Source: a bacterium (GTDB lineage Bacteria; Oederibacteriota; CAKKQC01). Taken from it: a stretch of DNA of 64,000 nucleotides. Below the pieces are notes generated by a model. It made no database searches. It was not told the origin of the DNA and saw only the letters and a program-made list of their open reading frames with translations. The stretch lies in assembly GCA_919901855.1 (NCBI GenBank), contig CAKKQC010000028.1:1-64000 (forward strand), written 5' to 3'. The position numbers were made by a program, and so were the translations under genes. This document shows, piece after piece, positions 57,285-64,000 of the stretch. The first letter of the stretch is position 1. Each line of letters opens with the position of its first letter.

Positions 57285-58547
57285 ATGAAGTACGCGCTGA
57301 TCGTACCCGACGGAGCCGCGGATCGCCCGCTGGCGGAGCTGGGAGGGAAGACGCCCCTCCAGGTCGCGAAGACGCCCAATCTGGACCGGCTGGTCCGGGA
57401 GGGATCGATCGGGCTCGTCCGCACCTGCCCGACGGGCATGACGCCCGGGACCGAAGTCTGCCTCATGGACCTAATGGGATACGACCCCCGGGAGTACTTC
57501 AGGGGCCGGGGGCCCCTCGAGGCCCTCGGGGAGGGGATCGAGCTCAAGAAGAGCGAGGTCGCGTTCCGGTGCAACCTCGTGACGGTGCAGGGGGAGCTGC
57601 TCGACGACTACAGCGCGGGGCACATCACCGACGCCGAGGGAAAAGAGATCATCCAGATGCTCGACAAGCGGCTCGGCTCCGACGAGATCCGGTTCCTTCC
57701 CGGCGCGTCCTACCGGCACCTGATGATATGGAGAGGCGGGTCGGACGAGGTGAAGACCATCGGACCGCACCACATCATGGGGCAACCGTGGAAGGCGAAC
57801 CTGCCGAAGGGCAAGGGGGAGGCGAAGCTGCTCCAGATGATGGAAGACTCCCGCGTCCTGCTCATGGGCCACGAGGTCAACCGGGCGCGGCGGATGAAGA
57901 AGCTGAAAGTCGCGAACATGATCTGGCTCTGGAGCCCGGGCCGGTTGCCGTCGATGCCGGACTACCGGACGAAGTTCGGACTCGGGGGCGTCATGATCAC
58001 GGCCGTGAACATAGGCCGCGGGATGGGCAAGCTCGCGGGGCTGGAGATCGTGAAGGTCCCCGGGGCCACCGGATACTTCGACACCAACTACAAGGGCAAG
58101 GGCGACGCGGCGGTGAAGGCGCTCAAGACGAACGATCTCGCCGTCGTCCACATCGAAGCCCCGGACGAGGCCGGCCACGACGGGAACGTCGCCGAGAAGG
58201 TCCGCGCGATCGAGGCTGTCGACGAGTTCGTGATCGGGGCGCTCCTGAAGGCCCAGCCGAAGCTGGGGGCTCTCTCGATCCTCGTCCTGCCGGACCACGC
58301 GACGCCGGTCGAGGTGAAGAATCACACCGACGAGCCCGTGCCGTTCGTGATCTGGCGGGGTCAGCCCGTGCCAGCGGGGAAGATGCCGGCGATGGAGGAG
58401 GGCCCGGGGTTCGATGAGGCCGCGGGGGCGGCGAGCGGCGTGATCGTGGAGGAGGGTTGGACGCTTCTGGACCGGTTCTTCCTCCCGCGCGGCGCCTCCG
58501 TCCCGGCCGAAGCCGCCGACCCGCCCGCCACTCCGCCCGCCGCGTGA
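57285..58547 (+). CDS. Cofactor-independent phosphoglycerate mutase homologue, probable homoserine kinase type
   Basis: 420 residues of the archaeal-type phosphoglycerate mutase family in the alkaline-phosphatase fold. It starts MKYALIVPDGAADRPLAELG; the nucleophile position is Thr56 in PGTEVCLMDLMGYDPREYF (Ser in many mutases). VVHIEAPDEAGHDGNVAEKV and LVLPDHATPVEVKNHTDEP hold metal ligands. In several bacteria this family, next to aspartate kinase, is proposed to be an alternative homoserine kinase (TIGR02535 group). The neighbours here, aspartate kinase and citramalate synthase, support threonine/isoleucine supply. A mutase role is not excluded. Confidence 0.85.
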   Translation: MKYALIVPDGAADRPLAELGGKTPLQVAKTPNLDRLVREGSIGLVRTCPTGMTPGTEVCLMDLMGYDPREYFRGRGPLEALGEGIELKKSEVAFRCNLVTVQGELLDDYSAGHITDAEGKEIIQMLDKRLGSDEIRFLPGASYRHLMIWRGGSDEVKTIGPHHIMGQPWKANLPKGKGEAKLLQMMEDSRVLLMGHEVNRARRMKKLKVANMIWLWSPGRLPSMPDYRTKFGLGGVMITAVNIGRGMGKLAGLEIVKVPGATGYFDTNYKGKGDAAVKALKTNDLAVVHIEAPDEAGHDGNVAEKVRAIEAVDEFVIGALLKAQPKLGALSILVLPDHATPVEVKNHTDEPVPFVIWRGQPVPAGKMPAMEEGPGFDEAAGAASGVIVEEGWTLLDRFFLPRGASVPAEAADPPATPPAA

Positions 58548-58589
58548 TAGGATTAGTTTCCGGCTGACAGTCCGCTTCGGAGGAGGCTC

Positions 58590-59924
58590 ATGTCGCTTAT
58601 CGTGCAGAAATACGGGGGAACGTCCGTCGCGACTCCCGAGCGGATCAACGCGGTCGCGGCCCTGGCGCTCAAGCGCGCCCGGCGGGGCGACCAATTGCTC
58701 ATCGTGGTGTCCGCCATGGGCGACGCCACCGACGACCTCATCGCGCTCGCCAAGTCGATCACGTCGAAACCCGACCCGCGCGAGATGGACGTCCTGCTGG
58801 CAACGGGCGAGCAGGTGTCGATCGCGCTCCTGGCCATGGCCATCAAGGCCCAGGGCGGGAACGCCATGTCCTTCACCGGCGCCCAGGTCGGCATAATCAC
58901 CGACGCGCGGCACACGAAGGCGCGCATCCTGCGCGTCGAGGCGAAGGGCATCCGGAAAGCGCTCGGCGAGGGCCGGATCGCGATCGTCGCGGGGTTCCAG
59001 GGGGAGACCGAGACGGGCGAGGAGATCACGACGCTCGGCCGGGGCGGGTCGGACCTCACGGCCGTGGCGCTGGCGGCGGCGCTGGAGGCGGAGGCCTGCG
59101 AGTTCTACAAGGACGTGCCGGGGGTGCTGACGACCGACCCGAGGATCGTGCCGGAGGCGCGGCCCCTGCCGCGCATCACCTACGACGAGATGCTGGAAAT
59201 GGCGAGCATGGGGTCGCAGGTGCTCAACGCGCGGAGCGTGGAATACGCGAAGCGCTTCGGAGTGCCGCTCGTGGTGCGCTCGTCGTTCGAGGACGTGAAG
59301 GGAACGCTGATCGTTGAGGAGGAGCCGGGGATGGAAAAGGTACTGGTGCGCGGAATCACGTACGCGAAGAACGAGGCCAAGGTGACGGTGCTCGGGGTGC
59401 CCGACCGGCCCGGGGTGGCCGCCGAGCTGTTCCGCGCGCTCGCGGCGGCGGACCTCAACGTCGACATGATCATCCAGGACGTGTCCGAGTCGGGCGTCAC
59501 GAACATCTCATTCACGGTGACGCAGGGGGACCTGGCGCGGACGCTCGAGGTGTCGCGCGGCGTGGCGGCCCGGGTCAAGGCCGTGGACGTCCATTCCGAC
59601 GAACACGTGGGCAAGGTCTCGATCATCGGTGTCGGCATGCGCTCGCACTCGGGGGTCGCGGCCGCCATGTTCGAGGCGCTCGCCCAGGCGGGGATCAACA
59701 TCCAGATGATCTCGACCTCCGAGATCAAGGTCTCGGTCGTCATCGAGAAGACGAAGATCGAGGAGGCCGTGCGCGTCCTGCACCGCCGGTTCGGACTCGA
59801 GACCGAGCAGGTCGAGCTCGCGCGCCCGTTCATCACCGCGCCGGAGGAAGTGGGGATGCTTACCCAGAGGATGAAGCGGCCGGCGAAACCTGCCGTTCGG
59901 GTGAAGGCCAGGCGGAAGCGGTGA
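58590..59924 (+). CDS. lysC: Aspartate kinase
   Basis: 444 residues preceded by GGAGGAGG. The catalytic half has MSLIVQKYGGTSVATPERIN, VAGFQGETETGEEITTLGRG, GSDLTAVALAAALEAEACEF and KDVPGVLTTDPRIV. Two ACT domains follow: KVTVLGVPDRPGVAAELFRA and KVSIIGVGMRSHSGVAAAMF, sites for lysine/threonine feedback. About 40 residues longer than typical monofunctional LysC (about 405) because of a basic tail (PAKPAVRVKARRKR). It makes aspartyl phosphate for Lys, Thr, Met and, with citramalate synthase nearby, Ile supply. Confidence 0.97.
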   Translation: MSLIVQKYGGTSVATPERINAVAALALKRARRGDQLLIVVSAMGDATDDLIALAKSITSKPDPREMDVLLATGEQVSIALLAMAIKAQGGNAMSFTGAQVGIITDARHTKARILRVEAKGIRKALGEGRIAIVAGFQGETETGEEITTLGRGGSDLTAVALAAALEAEACEFYKDVPGVLTTDPRIVPEARPLPRITYDEMLEMASMGSQVLNARSVEYAKRFGVPLVVRSSFEDVKGTLIVEEEPGMEKVLVRGITYAKNEAKVTVLGVPDRPGVAAELFRALAAADLNVDMIIQDVSESGVTNISFTVTQGDLARTLEVSRGVAARVKAVDVHSDEHVGKVSIIGVGMRSHSGVAAAMFEALAQAGINIQMISTSEIKVSVVIEKTKIEEAVRVLHRRFGLETEQVELARPFITAPEEVGMLTQRMKRPAKPAVRVKARRKR

Positions 59925-61513
59925 AGCCGCCCCCGGTCTCGCTCTACGACGCGACCCTGCGCGACGGCGCGCAGGGGGAAGGGGTCAAGTTCTCGGTCGA
60001 GGACAAGCTCACGCTCGCCCGGAAGATGGACTCACTCGGCATCGACTACATCGAGGGGGGCTGGCCCCATCCCGCGCGGCCCGAGGACGTGGAGTTCTTC
60101 CGCGAGGCGCGCCGCAGGATCAGGTTCACGCACTCGCGGCTCACCGCCTTCGGGTCGACGAGGCGCTCGCGCGTTCGCGCGCACGAGGACGAGGGGCTCA
60201 AGGACCTGATCGCGGCGAGGACGCCCGCGGTGACGATATTCGGCAAGGCCTGGGACCTGCACGTGAAGGTCGTTCTCCGGGTGACCCCGGAGGAGAACCT
60301 CGCCATGGTCGGGGAGTCCGTGCGGGTGCTCAAGCGCGCCGGCCGCGAGGTCGTGTATGACGCCGAGCACTTCTTTGACGGGTACCTCTCCGACCCCCAG
60401 TACGCGATCGCAACCCTGAGGGCGGCGCTGGTGGCGGGTGCAGACTGGCTCGTCCTCTGTGACACGAACGGGGGCATGATCCCGGGCAGGATCCGCGAGG
60501 TCATGACAGCGGTCCGGTCCCGGGTCCCCGGCCGGCTCGGCATACACACCCACAACGACACCGAGTGCGCGGTGGCGAACAGTCTCGTCGCGGTCGAGCT
60601 GGGGGCAAGGCAGGTGCAGGGCACGATCAACGGGTACGGCGAGCGGTGCGGCAACGCGAACCTGTGCTCGATAATCCCCGCGCTCAAGCTCAAGCTCGGC
60701 GTCGACTGCGTGAGCGACGCCCAGCTCAGGCAGTTGCGCGGCATATCGCTCCTGGCCTCAGAGCTCGTGACGAAGCCGCCGCGGGATGAGATGCCTTGGG
60801 TGGGCGCGAGCGCGTTCGCGCACAAGGCCGGCGTCCACGTTCACGCGGTCGAGCGCTTGCCGCGGACGTACGAGCAGGCGAACCCGGAGGCGACCGGGAA
60901 CAGGCGGCGGATCCTGGTCTCGGACATGGCCGGACTGGCCACGATACGGTGGAAGGCCGAGGGCTACGGGCTCAAGCTGGGCAAGGACGACGAGAGGGGG
61001 CGCCGGATCCTCTCCGAGCTCAAGCGGCTGGAGTCCGAGGGGCTGACCTTCGAGGGCGCCGAGGCGTCGTTCGAGCTTCTCGTGCGCCGTATCACGCGCG
61101 GGCTCAAGGCGCCGTTCGAGCTCGTGGACTTCCGGGTCGCGGTGGAGCAGAAGAAGGGGGCGTCGGTCTCGGAAGCCACCCTCAAGGTCAAGGTGGGCGA
61201 CCAGGTCGAGCACACGGTGGCCGAGGGTGACGGGCCTGTAAACGCCCTGGATTCCGCCCTGCGCAAGGCGCTCGGCCGGTTCTACCCCGGGGTCAAGGCC
61301 ATGCACCTGACCGACTACCGGGTGCGGGTCATCAACCCGCAGGCCGCCACCGCCGCCAAGGTCCGGGTCACGATCGAGACGACCGACGGGGCCGACACCT
61401 GGTCCACGGTCGGGGTCTCGGAGAACATCATCGAGGCGAGCTGGCAGGCGCTCGCCGACAGCGTGGCGTACAAGCTCTTCAAGGGGAAGCGCCGGAAGCC
61501 CGGGAAGCGGTAG
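59921..61513 (+). CDS. cimA: Citramalate synthase
   Basis: 530 residues from a GTG overlapping the lysC stop (GTGA). VSLYDATLRDGAQGEGVKFS is the start of the long-form citramalate synthase branch of the isopropylmalate-synthase family; LGIHTHNDTECAVANSLVAV gives the metal-binding H-x-H, and GTINGYGERCGNANLCSIIP and HKAGVHVHAVERLPRTYEQA follow. A C-terminal regulatory domain (about 390-530) is present. It condenses pyruvate and acetyl-CoA, the first step of the threonine-independent isoleucine route. It may be feedback-inhibited by isoleucine. Confidence 0.95.
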   Translation: MKPPPVSLYDATLRDGAQGEGVKFSVEDKLTLARKMDSLGIDYIEGGWPHPARPEDVEFFREARRRIRFTHSRLTAFGSTRRSRVRAHEDEGLKDLIAARTPAVTIFGKAWDLHVKVVLRVTPEENLAMVGESVRVLKRAGREVVYDAEHFFDGYLSDPQYAIATLRAALVAGADWLVLCDTNGGMIPGRIREVMTAVRSRVPGRLGIHTHNDTECAVANSLVAVELGARQVQGTINGYGERCGNANLCSIIPALKLKLGVDCVSDAQLRQLRGISLLASELVTKPPRDEMPWVGASAFAHKAGVHVHAVERLPRTYEQANPEATGNRRRILVSDMAGLATIRWKAEGYGLKLGKDDERGRRILSELKRLESEGLTFEGAEASFELLVRRITRGLKAPFELVDFRVAVEQKKGASVSEATLKVKVGDQVEHTVAEGDGPVNALDSALRKALGRFYPGVKAMHLTDYRVRVINPQAATAAKVRVTIETTDGADTWSTVGVSENIIEASWQALADSVAYKLFKGKRRKPGKR

Positions 61514-61516
61514 CCC

Positions 61517-64000
61517 GTGGAGGAGCACCCGTGGCGCGACATCGACCGGAAGTGGCAACAGTTCTGGGAGGAGCACGGCACCTTCCGGGCCGTTGACCGC
61601 TCGGACCGGAAGAAGTTCTACGCGCTCATGATGTTCCCGTACCCGTCGGGGAGCGCGCTCCACATGGGGCACGTGCGGAACTACGTCATCGGCGACGTCC
61701 TCACCCGGCTCAGGAAGATGCAGGGGCACAACGTCCTGCACCCCATGGGCTGGGACGCCTTCGGGCTTCCGGCCGAGAACGCGGCGATCAAGGCCGGCGT
61801 GCATCCCGCCGACTGGACCAGGAAGAACATCGCGACGATGAAACGCCAGCTCCAGGAGCTGGGGATCTCGTACGACTGGAGCCGGGAGATTTCCACCTGC
61901 GATCCGTCCTACTACAAGTGGACGCAGTGGATCTTCCTGAAGATGTACGAGCGGGGGCTCGCGTACCGGAAGAAGTCCTTCGTGAACTGGTGTCCGTCGT
62001 GCCAGACGACGATCGCGAACGAGGAAGTCCACGAGGGCACGTGCTGGCGGTGCCACTCCGTCGTGGTCCGCCGGGACCTCGAGCAGTGGTTCCTGAAGAT
62101 CACGCAGTACGCGGACCGGCTGCTCGACGACCTCACGCTCCTGGACAAGTGGCCGGAGCGGGTCCGGACCATGCAGGAGAACTGGATCGGGCGGAGCGAG
62201 GGCGCGCGGGTCGTGTTCCGCGAGCGCGACTCCGGCGCCGAGATGCCCGTCTTCACGACCCGGCCCGACACGCTCTTCGGCGTCACCTTCATGGTCATCG
62301 CTCCCGAGCACCCGATGGTTGGCGAGCTGGTGAAGGGACGTCCCGAGGAGCGCGAAGTCCTCGCGTACGTCGAGAAGGCGCTCACCCTCTCCGAGATCGA
62401 GCGCACGGGGGCCGACCGGGAGAAGACGGGCGTGCCTACGGGCCGGTTCGCGGTCAACCCCGTGAACGGTGACGCGGTCCCTCTTTTCGTCGCCGACTAC
62501 GTGGTCGCCGAGTACGGCTCCGGCATCGTCATGGGCGTGCCCGCGCACGACGATCGCGACTTCGCCTTCGCGCGGAAGCAGGGGTTGCCGGTCAAGGTCG
62601 TCATCCAGCCAGGGGCCACGCGGCTGGACGGCGCGACCATGGAGGCCGCTTTCCTCGAGGACGGCGTGCAGGCGAACTCGGGCGCGTTCGACGGCCTGCC
62701 GAACCGGGACGGGAAGAAGGCCATCACGGCGCATCTCGAGAAGAAGGGCTGGGGCGGACCGCTGGTAACGTACCGGCTTCGCGACTGGGGCATCTCGCGC
62801 CAGCGGTACTGGGGCGCGCCCATCCCGATGGTCACGTGCGCGGCATGCGGCCATGTCCCGGTGCCCGAGGCTGACCTCCCCGTCCTCCTGCCGCGGGACG
62901 TGGACTACTCACCCGGCGCGATATCGCCGCTCGAGAAGTCGAAGGAATTCGTCGAGGTTGCCTGCCCGAAGTGCGGCGGACCCGCGCGCCGGGAGACAGA
63001 CACGATGGGCACCTTCATGGATTCCTCGTGGTACTTCTACCGCTACACTTCTCCCCGCGAGGAGAAGGCGGTCTTCAACCGCGAGACCGCCGGATACTGG
63101 ATGCCCGTGGACCAGTACATCGGTGGGATCGAGCACGCCGTCATGCACCTGCTCTACGCGAGGTTCTTCCACAAGTTCTTCCAGGATCTCGGGCTCGTCG
63201 ACACGCCGGAGCCCTTTACCGCGCTCTTCACCCAGGGGCTGGTCCTCAAGGGCGGCGAGATGATGTCGAAGTCCACGGGCAACATCGTCTCGGCGGACGG
63301 GCTCGTGGCGAAGTACGGGTGCGACGTGCCCAGGGCGTATGTCCTATTCATCGCGCCGCCCGACAAGGAAGTCGAGTGGCAGGACGCCGGGATCGAGGGG
63401 ATCGCGAGGTGGTTGCATCGAGTGGGTGGTCTTGTGGATGGCTGGGCTCCCATGGACCTGCCGCCTAGCGACATGGACGTGCGCAAGTATCCTTTTGTCA
63501 ATGGAGAGGTCGTGGACCCGCGGCATCCGCATGCCAAGGAAGTGGTACGGATGACCCATGCCACGGTTCAGAAAGTAACGATGGACACTAGCGCGTCGTT
63601 CCACTTCAATACGGCGATCAGCAGCCTCATGGAGTTCACGAATGTTCTTGCCGGCTACAGTGCGAGGCGCGAGGCGCTTCCGGTCGTCCGGAGCTACCAG
63701 TCAGGAGACTCAACTCCCGACCCCGAGCACGATCCACGGGTGATGAGCTTTGCCCTCAAGCGACTGATCCTTCTGGTGGCGCCCTTCGCACCGCACCTTG
63801 CTGAGGAGTGGTGGAAGCGCTCAGGGGAGAAGCCGTCGGTCTTCGACGCAAGCTGGCCGACATTCGATCCCGCTGCGGCGGCCGAGGACGTGGTCGAAAT
63901 CCCCGTCCAGGTCAACGGAAAACACCGGGCCACGATCCGTGCCGCCAGGGGGGCCTCGGAGGACGCGCTGAAGACGCTCGTCTTGGGGGATGAGAAGATG
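61517..64000 (+). CDS. leuS: Leucyl-tRNA synthetase, 3' end outside window
   Basis: 828 residues are visible, open to the window end; the start is a GTG, 3 nt after the cimA stop. HIGH-type motif [20 protein letters not shown], zinc-type Cys ([21 protein letters not shown]; later TCAACGH and ACPKCGG), the editing domain ([40 protein letters not shown]), [12 protein letters not shown] and the KMSKS-type loop [11 protein letters not shown] are present. The anticodon-binding domain and part of the C-terminus follow ([12 protein letters not shown]). From about 63395 the codon use becomes clearly less GC-rich at third positions. It charges tRNA-Leu. Confidence 0.97.
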   Translation, partial: MEEHPWRDIDRKWQQFWEEHGTFRAVDRSDRKKFYALMMFPYPSGSALHMGHVRNYVIGDVLTRLRKMQGHNVLHPMGWDAFGLPAENAAIKAGVHPADWTRKNIATMKRQLQELGISYDWSREISTCDPSYYKWTQWIFLKMYERGLAYRKKSFVNWCPSCQTTIANEEVHEGTCWRCHSVVVRRDLEQWFLKITQYADRLLDDLTLLDKWPERVRTMQENWIGRSEGARVVFRERDSGAEMPVFTTRPDTLFGVTFMVIAPEHPMVGELVKGRPEEREVLAYVEKALTLSEIERTGADREKTGVPTGRFAVNPVNGDAVPLFVADYVVAEYGSGIVMGVPAHDDRDFAFARKQGLPVKVVIQPGATRLDGATMEAAFLEDGVQANSGAFDGLPNRDGKKAITAHLEKKGWGGPLVTYRLRDWGISRQRYWGAPIPMVTCAACGHVPVPEADLPVLLPRDVDYSPGAISPLEKSKEFVEVACPKCGGPARRETDTMGTFMDSSWYFYRYTSPREEKAVFNRETAGYWMPVDQYIGGIEHAVMHLLYARFFHKFFQDLGLVDTPEPFTALFTQGLVLKGGEMMSKSTGNIVSADGLVAKYGCDVPRAYVLFIAPPDKEVEWQDAGIEGIARWLHRVGGLVDGWAPMDLPPSDMDVRKYPFVNGEVVDPRHPHAKEVVRMTHATVQKVTMDTSASFHFNTAISSLMEFTNVLAGYSARREALPVVRSYQSGDSTPDPEHDPRVMSFALKRLILLVAPFAPHLAEEWWKRSGEKPSVFDASWPTFDPAAAAEDVVEIPVQVNGKHRATIRAARGASEDALKTLVLGDEKM

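Noticed and set aside
1-64000. CRISPR array, insertion sequence, integrase or prophage
   Set aside because: No regularly spaced repeats, transposase, recombinase or phage structural genes were seen, so the accessory character rests on gene content only.

Overview
The window is high-GC DNA (third codon positions almost all G or C), densely coded on both strands, with many ATGA/GTGA/TAATG stop-start overlaps. Lipoprotein and Sec signals, type IV pilus/type II secretion genes (PilM- and PilC-like), a quinol-type nitric oxide reductase and a periplasmic superoxide dismutase point to a Gram-negative-type, free-living bacterium. There is no rRNA or other lineage marker, and the phylum cannot be named; a poorly sampled phylum is likely. 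Many genes carry a TAnnnT box ending only 6-8 nt before the start codon, so leaderless transcription appears to be the normal mode here. There is no gene-free stretch over 300 bp; the longest gaps (48819-49031 and 54013-54220) hold promoters and a leader RNA.

The standout locus is 1-3410. The end of an ECF-type sigma factor overlaps by 4 bp a 1014-residue protein that fuses, in one chain, the core motifs of the RNA polymerase beta and beta-prime subunits. It keeps the catalytic NGDFDGD loop, the beta lysine motif, the fork/rifampicin-region motifs, the clamp coiled coil and the bridge helix. It lacks the beta flap, the beta-prime N-terminal zinc ribbon, the trigger loop and everything after it. 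It looks like a miniature second RNA polymerase with its own sigma factor.

Layout: 3412-6114 (minus) a C39/BtrH-like protein and a sigma-HEAT fusion, then a tRNA-like gene with an odd anticodon arm; 6313-8255 a zinc-ribbon protein and a nucleotidyltransferase/HicB-like module; 8354-10934 an ABC-2 exporter; 11461-15092 an FAD oxidoreductase and a prolyl oligopeptidase; 15182-19438 an overlapping operon of HprK-like kinase, deacetylase, adenosine deaminase, UroD-like protein and acetyltransferase; 19487-29648 an accessory stretch of small enzymes (PurN-like, GNAT, methyltransferases, HAD, HIT), two toxin-antitoxin pairs, and a second sigma-like gene coupled to a bifunctional-nuclease-domain protein; 29788-32031 norZ; 32735-39086 an exported glycan-related cluster with a sulfatase; 39644-43286 PilC-like, PilM fusion and a membrane protein; 43344-48818 UroD-like, HIT, HD, TIM-barrel, phosphoesterase and SOD genes; 49032-54012 ABC-F, a Phd/PIN pair coupled to a nucleotidyltransferase, a lipoprotein and another nucleotidyltransferase; 54221-56714 a methyltransferase-amidohydrolase-HAD operon behind a structured leader; 57285-64000 a core amino-acid operon (homoserine-kinase-type phosphomutase homologue, aspartate kinase, citramalate synthase) running into leuS, which is cut by the window end.

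Core metabolism lies at the right end. The rest is mostly accessory: regulators, single-domain modifying enzymes and toxin-antitoxin-like modules, many in two- to five-gene translationally coupled operons.
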